Positions 47,865-58,161 are shown, numbered from the stretch's first letter. The stretch: DNA of 64,000 nt from Vibrio ostreae (GCF_019226825.1 NZ_CP076643.1:248001-312000), one strand, 5' to 3'. The notes: generated from the sequence alone by a model not told the origin. Made by a program: numbers and translations.

Positions 47865-50642
47865 TTAGCCGAGGTCGTATGCTTTAGGTCGCAGCTGGAA
47901 CTCTTCAATCGAGCCGATTTCTTTTCCCTGTTGCAGGGGCTTTGCGTCATGGTGAGCATTACCCTGAGTATGCATGATAAGCCGGTTAGCGGTACGCGGT
48001 TTGAGCTCATTGACCACAAAGCGGATCATATCTGAGCGCGTCAGCTTTTTGAGCTCTTCCAGTACCTGTTCACGCTGGTTGAAGGTCCAGTCTTTGTTGC
48101 CTATGGCTACCCACAAACGCTGCGCGCGGGTGCGCAGTGTTTGATCCGGAGTGGCGATTTGATTCCATAATCCGCGTTTACTGCTGTGCCACTGGTAATC
48201 GCTTAGCTCAAGCAGCACCAGGTAGAAGGCATTAAGAAACTCGTCCACCGAGCTGATTAAGTCGGCCGGAGCAGCATTCGGGGATTGAACGTAGAGTACC
48301 ATCCCAGGGTGGCGGTTAAGCGGCATGTTGCCGGTGCCGACCATGTAACCCAACTGCTGTTTGGTACGAATTTCGTGGAAGAAAGTCGCCGACATCAGAT
48401 GATTGGCCAGTGAATAGAGGGCAATACTGCGCGGTTCGGTATCACGCGACTGATAATAAACCGCCACAGCGGAATCATCCTGATCGCAAATCACTTCTCG
48501 TTGGAAGGTACCGTTACGGCCAAGCATCACCAGAGGCCGGAGCGATTCCTCGTAGCTTTGATTCTGCATCCGCAGCGCATTTTTCAGCACTTCTGCCATG
48601 CTGTGGGCATCTTGTTCCTGCCAGTCGCCGTAAACAAACATTTCAATGTGCAGTTCGGCCAGGATGTTTTCGACAAACTTAGCCAGTTCACCCACTTCAA
48701 TGGTTTCCAAGGCCTCGACCAACTGCTGGTAAGGCGGATTGTTGGGCTGCAGCAGACCGGTCATGGCATTGAACAGTTGCGACAGCGGACGGTCATGCGC
48801 GGCGTTACGCCAGTTGCGTAATAAATGTTGTTTGACGGTGGCAAAACGGGGCTGGCTGAATTCGCGCCGGGCAAATTTGTCGAGGATCATTTTCATCAGC
48901 TCAGGTTGCTTCTGGCTGAATCCGGATAAGGTCAGAGTCACACCGCCCTGATGGGCATACATGTTGTAGCCCATACCGGCAATTTCCGCCTGATAGGTCT
49001 CTTTGGCCAGCGTGTCTAGAAACATCTCCACGCACAGGCGTGTAATAACGATATTGCGCGTGGTCGCCACGGAGTGGGGGCTGTCGATGGCAATATAAAT
49101 CACCCCTTTAGGGACGCGGAACTCAGCATCCTGCAAGTGCCAGAGACGAAAGCCGGGTAAGTCCTGCAGGATATGGGGCAGGTGGCGAGTGCCGAGCAGT
49201 GGTTTGGGATCCAGCTGCTCACATATGAACGGGTTTTTGCCTGGCAGGCGTAGTGCCAGTTCAGTGGCCGGGCTGGCAAAACGGCTCAGTTCATCATCAC
49301 TGAACGGACGGACACTGTAAGGAGTAAAATACCATTCGGCCTGCTTATCGAACTCCCCATCCTGAGCAATCAGGGTGGCGCGTAAATTATCCGGCACCAG
49401 ATACTGCAGCAACTCCTGCAACAGCACTTCATCGTAGGCCTGCATCATGTAGTCGCCGTAGATGGTGTCTTCTGCCCGGTAGTGCTGCATGTTGATGACC
49501 AGGTGGCTGGCAATATCGAGCGGACGCGAGTTTTCCTGAAAACGAAATGCCGATTCCAGTACGGCCCGCTTTTCCATATAACGCCATTCATCCAGCCCGT
49601 GGTCCCGGATCTCGGTTATCGTGGTAAACAGCGCCCGGATGATGTCGTCGACATGGTCAAGGCCAAGTGGCGTCAGGGTACAACTGATGGAAAATTCGCG
49701 ATAATTACTGCCGCTGGCGCCGCCGCCCGCGGAGAGGGAGGTGACCCAGCCTTTGTCTTTCAGAGCCAGCAATAAACTGCCTTCACCTTCATAGCCAATC
49801 AGATGGGCAAAGTAGGACAGCGGTTTGCGCTGATAATACGCATCGGTACTTGGCATTGGGAAACTGAGCAGTAACTTGCGGATTTCTTTCATCGGCTCGA
49901 CCTGAATCAGCAGACCGGTTTGCGCGCGGGTAACGAAAGGTTCATCGACCTGCTTGTCAGCCAGATTGTTATTTACAATAGCGCTGAACTTGTCGCGGAC
50001 CCACTCTTCCTGCTCATCAAGTGTATGCGGACCAATCACCACCAGAGTCATTAAATCGGCCGAATAATGTTGCTGATGAAAGGCAATGATCTCATCGCGG
50101 ATCGAGCTGCCCGCGCGGTCACCGAGTGTATCCAGGTTACCCACGGAAAATTTGGCAAATGGATGAGCCTGATTGATCGTTTCCTTCTGCACCTGGTATA
50201 AGCGACGAGAATCATCGCTCAGTTTGAGCTTATATTCTGAGTCAACCGCGTGGCGCTCTTTGTCGAGTGCTTCCGCGTTAAACAGGGGGGCGGTGAAAAA
50301 CTGACTGAAACGATCCAGCGCTTTTTCAAATACGTTTGGGGCAATATCAAAGAAGAAACACGTATGTTCTGTACCGGTCCAGGCGTTATTGCTGCCGCCG
50401 TGCTGGCTAATAACGCTTTGAAACTCGCCCACTTTAGGGTATTTTCGCGTGCCTAAAAACAGCATGTGCTCTAAATAATGAGCCAGACCCTGGCGATCAG
50501 CCGGGTCGTCAAAGTGGCCGACTTTAACGGCTAATGCGGCAGCGGACTTCTGGGCACTTTCATCGTGGATCAACAGCACACGCAACGCGTTGGAAAGAGT
50601 CAGGTGTCGGTAGCTATTTGAATCATTTGGGCTTATGTGCAC
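47865..50642 (-). CDS. M16 (insulinase) family metallopeptidase
   Basis: 925 aa from GTG at 50642 (VHISPNDSNSYRHL), supported by GCGGAG on the minus strand; the frame is open to 50687 but the extra residues look non-coding. The zinc motif is the inverted HYLEHMLF (HxxEH) near residue 60, with the distant Glu in HAVDSEYK. Four M16 repeats, as in insulysin and pitrilysin. No signal peptide is seen, unlike E. coli PtrA, so it is probably cytoplasmic and degrades peptides. Confidence 0.9.
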   Translation of the reverse strand: MHISPNDSNSYRHLTLSNALRVLLIHDESAQKSAAALAVKVGHFDDPADRQGLAHYLEHMLFLGTRKYPKVGEFQSVISQHGGSNNAWTGTEHTCFFFDIAPNVFEKALDRFSQFFTAPLFNAEALDKERHAVDSEYKLKLSDDSRRLYQVQKETINQAHPFAKFSVGNLDTLGDRAGSSIRDEIIAFHQQHYSADLMTLVVIGPHTLDEQEEWVRDKFSAIVNNNLADKQVDEPFVTRAQTGLLIQVEPMKEIRKLLLSFPMPSTDAYYQRKPLSYFAHLIGYEGEGSLLLALKDKGWVTSLSAGGGASGSNYREFSISCTLTPLGLDHVDDIIRALFTTITEIRDHGLDEWRYMEKRAVLESAFRFQENSRPLDIASHLVINMQHYRAEDTIYGDYMMQAYDEVLLQELLQYLVPDNLRATLIAQDGEFDKQAEWYFTPYSVRPFSDDELSRFASPATELALRLPGKNPFICEQLDPKPLLGTRHLPHILQDLPGFRLWHLQDAEFRVPKGVIYIAIDSPHSVATTRNIVITRLCVEMFLDTLAKETYQAEIAGMGYNMYAHQGGVTLTLSGFSQKQPELMKMILDKFARREFSQPRFATVKQHLLRNWRNAAHDRPLSQLFNAMTGLLQPNNPPYQQLVEALETIEVGELAKFVENILAELHIEMFVYGDWQEQDAHSMAEVLKNALRMQNQSYEESLRPLVMLGRNGTFQREVICDQDDSAVAVYYQSRDTEPRSIALYSLANHLMSATFFHEIRTKQQLGYMVGTGNMPLNRHPGMVLYVQSPNAAPADLISSVDEFLNAFYLVLLELSDYQWHSSKRGLWNQIATPDQTLRTRAQRLWVAIGNKDWTFNQREQVLEELKKLTRSDMIRFVVNELKPRTANRLIMHTQGNAHHDAKPLQQGKEIGSIEEFQLRPKAYDLG

Positions 50643-50857
50643 AGATATTCTCCGCTGGGGCTTTGTGTAATTATGGCGTTGAAACACGGCGGCGCAAATG
50701 CAAGCCGGTGTTTTTTTTGCAGAATGTCATTGTAGTCCCAATAGCGCGTTTTTAATAGACTGTTACCGCGGTCTAAGTCTTTACACCGCGTGCTGTTATA
50801 ATCGGCGGCGAGCAGCAATGACTGCCGTGTGTCTTTGAGCAAAGTAGGTTATACACA

Positions 50858-51325
50858 ATGAAGATTTTTATCATGCGTCACGGCGAAGCTCATCATTACG
50901 CAGCCAGTGATGCAGAGCGAGCCCTGACAGACCGAGGTCGCAGTGAGTCTGTCGCGGTTGCGCGGGTGTGTCTCGAGCAACAGCAAATGGGTCATCTGGA
51001 TAAGGTGCTGGTCAGCCCTTATTTACGCGCTCAGCAGACCTGGCAGGAAGTGTCGCGTTACTTTGCTGCACGACAAATTGAGATTTGTGACGATATTACG
51101 CCCTATGGGCAGGCCAGCGATGTATTTGAGTATATTTCCGCTCTGGTTGATGTAGAGCCGATAGAGAGCCTGCTGTTGGTTTCCCACCTGCCTTTGGTCG
51201 GCTATCTGGCGGCAGAATTTGTGGCTGATATGGTACCGCCGATGTTCCCGACTTCGGGCATGATGTGTATCGATTTTGATCCGCATACCCGTCAGGGTAA
51301 AGTGGCGTGGAACGTACACCCTTAA
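50858..51325 (+). CDS. sixA: Phosphohistidine phosphatase SixA
   Basis: 155 aa histidine-phosphatase fold with MRHGEAHHYA (RHG nucleophile) at the start and the second His in LLVSHLPLVGYL. E. coli SixA dephosphorylates phospho-His of the phosphotransferase protein NPr (and earlier was linked to ArcB). ATG at 50858 behind AAGTAGGTTATACACA. Confidence 0.93.
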   Translation: MKIFIMRHGEAHHYAASDAERALTDRGRSESVAVARVCLEQQQMGHLDKVLVSPYLRAQQTWQEVSRYFAARQIEICDDITPYGQASDVFEYISALVDVEPIESLLLVSHLPLVGYLAAEFVADMVPPMFPTSGMMCIDFDPHTRQGKVAWNVHP

Positions 51326-51422
51326 TCCGGTTTCAAACGCCAAGACAGTATCAGCCGCCGAGACATTTTTAGCTGCTGAGAAAGCAACACCGACGGCGCT
51401 AGCGCTTGCTATACCAACTGAG

Positions 51423-51448
51423 AAAAAGCTGCAGATCGCGGCTTTTTT
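51423..51448 (+). terminator. Terminator after sixA
   Basis: AAAAAGCTGC / GCGGCTTTTTT hairpin with one mismatch and a T run. Confidence 0.8.
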
Positions 51449-51585
51449 ATCTCTTTTGATGTTTGTTTTTTGCCAATGTTGCGCAAGCCGTGCTCATTAT
51501 GCCACTGAGCTGACTGACAATATCCTGTCACCCAAACCGAATCTCACCATCCCCCGACTCGTTGCCAAGTTTTTGACAGTAATGG

Positions 51586-51602
51586 CTGGACTAAAACTTG
51601 CA
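51586..51602 (+). promoter_or_regulatory. Candidate sigma-54 promoter of the flhA cluster
   Basis: CTGGACTAAAACTTGCA: GG at 51588-51589 and GC at 51600-51601 separated by exactly 10 bp, with a perfect TTGCA -12 element. It lies about 80 bp before flhA. Sigma-54/FlrC control of flhA-type operons is established for Vibrio polar flagella. Confidence 0.65.
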
Positions 51603-51679
51603 TCCTCAAGCCAATTCAGCACCATTGTGGCGACGCGCAGTCGCGCCGATTGACTCAATTACTTAATGCTTACAGGCCT

Positions 51680-53773
51680 ATGAAGTTTACTCTGCCATTT
51701 GCGGACAAATTACCCAATATTCCCCAACGCAGCATGCCGGCGATTGGCGCGCCTGTCATGGTGCTGGCTACGCTGGCAATGGTGGTATTGCCGATACCGG
51801 CGTTTCTGCTCGACTTGTTTTTTACCTTCAACATCGCCTTGTCGATGGTGGTGCTGCTGGTCACGGTCTATACCCGCAGACCGCTCGATTTCGCCGCTTT
51901 TCCGACTGTGCTTCTGATCGCAACCCTGTTGCGTCTGGCTCTGAACGTGGCATCGACCCGGGTAGTGCTGCTGTATGGTCATGAAGGGGGCGATGCGGCC
52001 GGTAATGTGATCGAGGCGTTCGGTAACGTGGTGATTGGCGGTAACTATGCCGTGGGTCTGGTGGTGTTCCTGATTCTGATGATCATCAACTTTATGGTGG
52101 TGACCAAAGGTGCCGGCCGTATTTCGGAAGTAAGCGCTCGCTTTACGCTCGATGCTTTGCCTGGTAAGCAGATGGCGATTGATGCTGATCTGAACGCCGG
52201 CCTGATTGATCAGGAACAGGCTCGTGTGCGCCGTTTTGAAGTGACCAAAGAAGCCGATTTTTACGGCTCAATGGATGGTGCGTCCAAGTTCGTGAAAGGT
52301 GACGCCATCGCCGGTATCCTGATTCTGTTCATTAACATCATCGGTGGCCTGTCGATTGGTATGATTCAGTATGACCTCGGTTTTGGTGATGCGATTCAGA
52401 TTTATACCCTGCTGACGATTGGTGACGGTCTGGTGGCACAGATCCCGTCGCTGCTGCTGTCGATCGGTGCCGCGATCATGGTAACGCGTCAAAATACCGA
52501 TGAGGACATGGGACAACAGGTGGTGTTCCAGTTGTTCGATAACCCGAAAGCCCTGATGATCACCGCTGCGATACTGGGTGTGATGGGGGTTGTGCCCGGT
52601 ATGCCTCATTTCGCTTTTTTGCTACTGGCAAGCCTGGCTGGCGGTGGTGCTTATCTTATTCAACGTAAGCAGAAACAAGCATCGGATGAAGCCAAGTTAC
52701 CGGCCAAAATCGAAGGTGAAGCCGCACCACCCAAAGAGCTGTCCTGGGATGACGTACAGCCGGTTGATATTATCGGCCTTGAAGTGGGCTACCGTCTGAT
52801 TCCTCTGGTTGACCGTGATCAGGGCGGAGAGCTGCTGGAGCGGGTGAAAGGGGTGCGCAAGAAACTGTCGCAGGACTTTGGCTTCCTGATTCCGCCGGTA
52901 CATATCCGCGACAACCTGGAACTGACGCCGAACAGTTACCGCATTACTCTGATGGGTGTCGCGGTAGGTGAGGCGGAAATCCGTCCGGACCAGGAGCTGG
53001 CCATCAACCCAGGTCAGGTGTATGGCATGATCGACGGTGAGCAGACCTACGATCCGGCCTTTGGCCTGGAAGCCGTGTGGATTCGCGAAGATCAGCGCGA
53101 GCATGCGCAGGCTCTGGGCTACACTGTCGTTGATTCCTCAACGGTGCTGGCCACTCATCTCAGCCAGCTACTGACCAACAACGCCGCGCAGCTTATCGGG
53201 CATGAAGAAGTGCAGAACCTGCTGGAAATGCTGGGCCGCACCGCACCGCGTCTGGTGGAAGGTTTTGTCCCGGATCAAATCAGTCTCGGTGTTGTTGTCA
53301 AGGTGTTGCAGAATCTGCTGCATGAAGCGATTCCGATTCGTGATATCCGCACCATAGTCCAGACGCTGTCCGAATACTCCAGTAAGAGTCAAGAACCCGA
53401 CATATTGACCGCCGCTGTCCGCATCGCTCTGAAACGACTAATCGTTCAGGAAATCAATGGCATAGAACCAGAGTTACCCGTTATCACCCTGATACCAGAG
53501 CTGGAACAAATATTGCATCAAACCATGCAGGCTTCAGGTGGTGAATCCGCCGGTATTGAACCGGGTCTGGCAGAACGCCTGCAGATGTCTCTGAGTCAGG
53601 CGACTCAGGAGCAAGAGCTTAAAGGTGAGCCGGCGGTACTGCTGACCTCAGGTGTGCTGCGTTCTACGCTGGCGAAGTTTGTGAAGAATACGATTCCGAA
53701 CCTGAGAGTGCTGTCGTATCAGGAAATTCCTGACGAGAAACAAATTCGAATTGTGCAGGCGGTCGGTAACTAA
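51680..53773 (+). CDS. flhA: Flagellar export protein FlhA
   Basis: 697 aa from MKFTLPFADK (ATG 51680). N-terminal half with about eight membrane helices and the FHIPEP-type signature region (RPLDFAAFPTVLLIATLLRLALNVASTR, GRISEVSARFTLDALPGKQMAID). The C-terminal cytoplasmic domain forms the nonameric ring that receives chaperone-bound substrates. It is the proton-driven core of flagellar export. The frame is intact, unlike flhB. Confidence 0.97.
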   Translation: MKFTLPFADKLPNIPQRSMPAIGAPVMVLATLAMVVLPIPAFLLDLFFTFNIALSMVVLLVTVYTRRPLDFAAFPTVLLIATLLRLALNVASTRVVLLYGHEGGDAAGNVIEAFGNVVIGGNYAVGLVVFLILMIINFMVVTKGAGRISEVSARFTLDALPGKQMAIDADLNAGLIDQEQARVRRFEVTKEADFYGSMDGASKFVKGDAIAGILILFINIIGGLSIGMIQYDLGFGDAIQIYTLLTIGDGLVAQIPSLLLSIGAAIMVTRQNTDEDMGQQVVFQLFDNPKALMITAAILGVMGVVPGMPHFAFLLLASLAGGGAYLIQRKQKQASDEAKLPAKIEGEAAPPKELSWDDVQPVDIIGLEVGYRLIPLVDRDQGGELLERVKGVRKKLSQDFGFLIPPVHIRDNLELTPNSYRITLMGVAVGEAEIRPDQELAINPGQVYGMIDGEQTYDPAFGLEAVWIREDQREHAQALGYTVVDSSTVLATHLSQLLTNNAAQLIGHEEVQNLLEMLGRTAPRLVEGFVPDQISLGVVVKVLQNLLHEAIPIRDIRTIVQTLSEYSSKSQEPDILTAAVRIALKRLIVQEINGIEPELPVITLIPELEQILHQTMQASGGESAGIEPGLAERLQMSLSQATQEQELKGEPAVLLTSGVLRSTLAKFVKNTIPNLRVLSYQEIPDEKQIRIVQAVGN

Positions 53774-53851
53774 GTTCAGACATTCCCTCCATCCGGAATG
53801 GATGTCTGTTTAAAGGTTGCAGACTCATCACATTGATAATGGATAGCCGCT

Positions 53852-55345
53852 TTGAAAATTAAACGATTTTTTGCCAAAGACATGAGGACCGCTCTGCTGC
53901 AAGTGAAAGAAGAACTTGGCGCAGACGCAGTGATCATGTCGAACAAAAAAGTCGCAGGAGGCGTCGAAATCGTCGCGGCTGTAGATGGGGAAACAGCGTC
54001 TGCTGCAGCCCCAGCAGCGGCCAAATCGTACGGCTCTCAGCCAAGACATATCGGCACTCAGGCATCGCCTAAGCTGCAACAGGCAGCAACACGCCGTGAG
54101 CTGGAAGAAGACCGGGTCAGTCTGAAAAAAGGTCCGGGCTCAGACAGCTCAATGACCAAGCGCTTTGCCAATATGCTCAGACAGTACAGCCAGGGCGGTG
54201 AGGTTCAGGATGAAGAACCTACGTATCGCGCTGAAAACGAAGATTCGCTGTCAGCATTACTTAAGCGTCAGTCTGGCTCACGTTCCTCCGAAAGCAGCGC
54301 TCAGATCAAAAGCGACTCACCGCTTGCCAGACTGCTGGGAGAAGAGCGTGCTGAACCGGCTTCCCGTCCGCGTCTCGATCCTTCCCGCTATGAACGGGAG
54401 CGCCAGAAAGAGAGCTCACTGAGCGCTGAAGAGCTGGAAGGTATGCGTGAAGAGATGAACTCGATCCGTCGCCTGCTCGAGCATCAGGTCTCTGGTCTGA
54501 TGTGGCAGGAAGTGGAGCGACGTGAACCGCTGCGCGCCATGCTGATAAAGCGTCTGGAACGGATGGGCGTGTCACTGGATCTGGCGGATCAACTGGCGTG
54601 CTATATTCCGGAAGACACCCAGCCACAGAAAGCGTGGAAAGCGCTGCTGGGCCTGGTGTCGGATCAGGTTCCGGTGGTTAAGCAAGATATTCTCAAGCGT
54701 GGTGGTGTGGTGGCCCTGCTCGGACCGACCGGGGTCGGTAAAACCACGACTGTCGCTAAACTGGCGGCCCGGGCTGCGATGGAGTTCGGCTCCGACAATG
54801 TCGCCCTGGTCACCACTGACACTTACCGTATCGGTGCCCACGAACAATTGTCTATTTACGGACGAATTATGGGTTGCCCGGTAAGAGTCGCTAAAGATTC
54901 CAAAGAGTTAGCCGATGTAATATACCAACTGCGTAATCGTCGTCTGATTCTGGTTGATACCGCGGGTATGGGACAGCGTGATGTACGTTTGTCGGAGCAG
55001 CTCGACACCCTGATGCAGGAGAGTGGCGAAGTCATCCACAGTTACCTGGTATTACCCGCAACTGCACAACGCAAAGTGTTGCAGGAAACCATTGAGCACT
55101 TTAGAAGAATTCCTCTTTCGGGGTGCATTATGACTAAGCTTGATGAGTGTTTGAGCTTAGGTGAATTTGTCAGTGTTGTTGTTCAGAATTCGCTGCCAGT
55201 GGCTTATATCGCCAATGGTCAGCGTGTACCCGAAGACATAGTGATTGCCCAGCCCAAATACATGGTGGCGAAGGCGAATGAGTTACTAGAAAAGTCGACA
55301 GAGAATGAACCTCACTACTGGAACAGTGATGCAGAGAGATTCTAG
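53852..55345 (+). CDS. flhF: Flagellar SRP-like GTPase FlhF
   Basis: 497 aa, TTG start at 53852. N-terminal basic domain (MKIKRFFAKDMRTALLQVKEELG), a variable acidic linker, then the NG domain with the G1 loop GPTGVGKTTT near residue 290, TTDTYRIGAHEQL (G2/G3) and DTAGMGQRD. FlhF places the polar flagellum and recruits early components such as FliF. The start has a poor Shine-Dalgarno match, but the N-terminus is typical. Confidence 0.95.
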   Translation: MKIKRFFAKDMRTALLQVKEELGADAVIMSNKKVAGGVEIVAAVDGETASAAAPAAAKSYGSQPRHIGTQASPKLQQAATRRELEEDRVSLKKGPGSDSSMTKRFANMLRQYSQGGEVQDEEPTYRAENEDSLSALLKRQSGSRSSESSAQIKSDSPLARLLGEERAEPASRPRLDPSRYERERQKESSLSAEELEGMREEMNSIRRLLEHQVSGLMWQEVERREPLRAMLIKRLERMGVSLDLADQLACYIPEDTQPQKAWKALLGLVSDQVPVVKQDILKRGGVVALLGPTGVGKTTTVAKLAARAAMEFGSDNVALVTTDTYRIGAHEQLSIYGRIMGCPVRVAKDSKELADVIYQLRNRRLILVDTAGMGQRDVRLSEQLDTLMQESGEVIHSYLVLPATAQRKVLQETIEHFRRIPLSGCIMTKLDECLSLGEFVSVVVQNSLPVAYIANGQRVPEDIVIAQPKYMVAKANELLEKSTENEPHYWNSDAERF

Positions 55346-55358
55346 GCGGCAGACAGAT

Positions 55359-56246
55359 ATGACAAACAAAATGATATATGACCAAGCAAGCGGCTTACGT
55401 CGTTTAACCCAACCTTCCGTAACCAAAGTCATCGCGGTGACTGGCGGCAAAGGTGGTGTGGGCAAATCAAACGTGACTCTGGGCATGGCCATTTGTATGG
55501 CGCGTCAGGGTAAAAAAGTCATGGTGCTGGATGCTGACCTGGGACTGGCGAATATCGATGTCATGCTGGGGATTCGTCCGAAACGAAACCTCGGTCATGT
55601 ACTGGCGGGTGAATGTGAGCTTAAAGATGCGATCGTGGAAGGTCCGCATGGCATCAAGATCATTCCGGCTACATCGGGTACCCAGTCAATGACGGAGCTC
55701 TCGCATGCTCAGCACGTAGGCCTGATTCGTGCATTCGGCTCGCTGGAAGATGAAATGGACATCCTGCTGGTGGATACCGCAGCCGGTATTTCTGACATGG
55801 TGGTGAGCTTTTCTCGTGCGGCGCAAGATGTGGTTGTTGTGGTCTGCGACGAACCGACTTCTATCACCGATGCTTATGCACTGATCAAACTTTTGAGTCG
55901 TGAACACCAGGTTCAGCGATTTAAGATTGTCGCCAACATGGTTAGAAGCTATCGTGAAGGCAGGGAATTGTTCGCCAAGTTGACTTTGGTCACGGAGCGT
56001 TTCTTAAATGTCAGTATGGAACTCGTCGCCTGTATTCCTCTGGACGATAATGTTCGTCAGGCGGTGAAACGGCAGAGAATCGTGGTAGATGCGTTTCCGC
56101 GTTCCCCTGCCGCATTGGCGATTAGCTCTTTGGCCAATAAGGCGTTAACATGGCCGATTCCGAAAACGCCAAGCGGGCATCTGGAGTTCTTTGTGGAACG
56201 ATTGCTCAACCGGACCGAAATTGTAGGGGAATCATTTGGTGAATAA
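55359..56246 (+). CDS. flhG: Flagellar number regulator FlhG (MinD-like ATPase)
   Basis: 295 aa from MTNKMIYDQASGLRRL (ATG 55359); the frame continues upstream into flhF. Deviant Walker A GGKGGVGKSN at about residues 29-38, DADLGLANIDVMLG and DTAAGISDMV. The N-terminal DQASGLRRL helix is the segment that activates FlhF. FlhG keeps flagellar number at one. It overlaps fliA by 8 bp. Confidence 0.95.
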   Translation: MTNKMIYDQASGLRRLTQPSVTKVIAVTGGKGGVGKSNVTLGMAICMARQGKKVMVLDADLGLANIDVMLGIRPKRNLGHVLAGECELKDAIVEGPHGIKIIPATSGTQSMTELSHAQHVGLIRAFGSLEDEMDILLVDTAAGISDMVVSFSRAAQDVVVVVCDEPTSITDAYALIKLLSREHQVQRFKIVANMVRSYREGRELFAKLTLVTERFLNVSMELVACIPLDDNVRQAVKRQRIVVDAFPRSPAALAISSLANKALTWPIPKTPSGHLEFFVERLLNRTEIVGESFGE

Positions 56247-56973
56247 AGCGCTTACTTATAATCAGTTCGGAACCGTGAACAGCCAGACTCTGTTTCTGGA
56301 AAAGTATTCCGTACTGGTTAAGCGTATAGCTCATCACTTAATCGGGCGCCTGCCTCCCAGTGTACTTATTGAAGATTTAATCCAGGCCGGCATGATCGGC
56401 TTGCTTGAAGCGCAAAAGAACTACGACGGAAGTAAGGGTGCAAGTTTTGAAACCTATGCCGGGATACGGATTCGGGGTGCGATGCTCGACGATATCCGGC
56501 GTGGGGACTGGGTGCCACGCTCAGTACATAAACACAATCGGGAAATCAGCCAGGCGATTGCGGTGTTGGAGGGGGAGCTCAATCGCGACCCAACCGATTC
56601 AGAAGTTGCTAAACACATGGGAATGTCATTAGATCAATACCATAGTGTACTAACCGATATAAACTGTTCCAGAATTGTCGGAATTGAAGACTTGGGTGTG
56701 ACTGATGACGCCATCTCACCGGTCGATGATGCAGAAGATAACACTCCGTTCAAAGGAGTGGCTGATGATGCATTCCGGGAAGCCCTGGTCGCATCGATAA
56801 AATCGCTGCCCGAGCGTGAAGCTTTAGTACTTTCGCTCTATTATGATGAAGAGCTAAACTTGAAAGAAATTGGTGAGGTACTGGGGGTGAGTGAGTCCCG
56901 AGTGAGCCAGATACTAAGCCAATCAATGCAACGTCTGCGAACCAAATTGAGTTCATGGACACAGAACGACTAA
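56239..56973 (+). CDS. fliA: Flagellar sigma-28 factor FliA
   Basis: 244 aa from GTG at 56239 (VNKALTYNQ), well spaced from AGGGGA at 56225-56230; TTG at 56236 is the alternative. Region 2 (IEDLIQAGMIGLLEA, GIRIRGAMLDDIRRGDWVPRS) and region 4 (LNLKEIGEVLGVSESRVSQILSQSMQRLR) are present. It drives late flagellar, motor and chemotaxis genes and is held back by FlgM until the hook is finished. Confidence 0.96.
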   Translation: MNKALTYNQFGTVNSQTLFLEKYSVLVKRIAHHLIGRLPPSVLIEDLIQAGMIGLLEAQKNYDGSKGASFETYAGIRIRGAMLDDIRRGDWVPRSVHKHNREISQAIAVLEGELNRDPTDSEVAKHMGMSLDQYHSVLTDINCSRIVGIEDLGVTDDAISPVDDAEDNTPFKGVADDAFREALVASIKSLPEREALVLSLYYDEELNLKEIGEVLGVSESRVSQILSQSMQRLRTKLSSWTQND

Positions 56974-57006
56974 CTATCACTGATTTCGAACTCAGTGGAG
57001 GCAATT

Positions 57007-57387
57007 TTGAATAAAAACATGAAAATCCTTATTGTTGACGACTTTTCAACAATGCGCCGTATCGTAAAGAACCTGCTTCGTGACCTGGGTTTCAACAATA
57101 CTCAGGAAGCGGATGACGGACTGACGGCATTGCCTATGCTTAAAAAAGGTGATTTTGATTTCGTGGTAACTGACTGGAACATGCCGGGTATGCAAGGTAT
57201 CGACCTGCTCAGAAACATTCGTGCCGATGCCGAACTGAAGCATCTTCCTGTTCTGATGATCACTGCTGAAGCGAAACGTGAGCAGATCATCGAAGCGGCT
57301 CAGGCTGGCGTTAACGGCTACATCGTGAAGCCTTTCACCGCTGCAACGTTAAAAGAAAAATTAGAAAAAATCTTCGAGCGTCTATAA
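57007..57387 (+). CDS. cheY: Chemotaxis response regulator CheY
   Basis: 126 aa from TTG at 57007, which is correctly spaced (5 nt) from GGAGG at 56997-57001. A GTG at 56995, often used in databases, overlaps that site; ATG at 57019 is too far. Receiver domain with acid pocket IVDDF, phospho-acceptor Asp in VVTDWNMPG, Thr in MITAEAK and Lys in VKPFTA. CheY-P binds FliM and changes motor direction. Confidence 0.95.
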   Translation: MNKNMKILIVDDFSTMRRIVKNLLRDLGFNNTQEADDGLTALPMLKKGDFDFVVTDWNMPGMQGIDLLRNIRADAELKHLPVLMITAEAKREQIIEAAQAGVNGYIVKPFTAATLKEKLEKIFERL

Positions 57388-57444
57388 AAACTGTCGCATA
57401 GACAAAAGTTTGCTCTATTCAACGCGTGGAAGGCTAACGACACA

Positions 57445-58161
57445 ATGATTTCATTAGAACAAGCCAGAGAACTCGTTCATTTGCTTGAAGAAGGTCAGCA
57501 AGATCAGGCTAACCTTCTGCTTAAGCGTATTTATGAGTCAGAAAGCAACCCAATGTTCAAGGAGATTGGCGCCTTAACACGTGATCTTCACGATTCTCTC
57601 AAGCAGTTTCACGTCGATGAACGAATGAGTGAAATTGCCAATGATGAGATTCCTGATGCACGCGATCGCTTGCATTACGTGATCGAAAAAACCGAAGTGG
57701 CCGCCAACAAAACCATGGATGCCGTTGATCGCTGCATGCCGATTGCAGACAGTCTGCATGAAAGTCTGCTTCAGGTTCGTCCGCAATGGAACCAACTGAT
57801 GCATGGTAAAATCGAGCTGAGTGAGTTCAAAGCGCTGTGTCATCGAATTGACGGTTTGCTGTCTCAGGTAGAAGGTGACAGCAGCGAGTTGCGCGGTCAA
57901 CTTACCGAAATACTTATGGCTCAGGATTTCCAGGATCTGACCGGGCAGATCATTCGCCGCGTGATTACTCTCGTCAACGAGGTAGAGCAGCGTCTGGTCG
58001 AGATTCTGACTGTGTTCGGCAGTGAACAAATAGAACAACAAGAGAAAAGTAAGAAAGCATTAACTGAGCCTGAGGGACCGATTATGAACCCTCATGAACG
58101 CAGTGACGCGGTTTCATCTCAAGACGAAGTAGATGACCTGCTATCGAGTCTTGGATTTTAG
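57445..58161 (+). CDS. cheZ: CheY-P phosphatase CheZ
   Basis: 238 aa, long helical protein. The catalytic Gln is Q168 in MAQDFQDLTGQII, with acidic D164, matching D143/Q147 of E. coli CheZ. The C-terminal DEVDDLLSSLGF is the CheY-tethering peptide. Ends 9 bp before cheA. Confidence 0.95.
   Translation: MISLEQARELVHLLEEGQQDQANLLLKRIYESESNPMFKEIGALTRDLHDSLKQFHVDERMSEIANDEIPDARDRLHYVIEKTEVAANKTMDAVDRCMPIADSLHESLLQVRPQWNQLMHGKIELSEFKALCHRIDGLLSQVEGDSSELRGQLTEILMAQDFQDLTGQIIRRVITLVNEVEQRLVEILTVFGSEQIEQQEKSKKALTEPEGPIMNPHERSDAVSSQDEVDDLLSSLGF

Larger units (their letters stand above)
51326..51679. other. Intergenic region between sixA and flhA
   Basis: 354 bp holding the sixA terminator and a sigma-54-type promoter. 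The frames open across it do not resemble known proteins. Confidence 0.7.
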
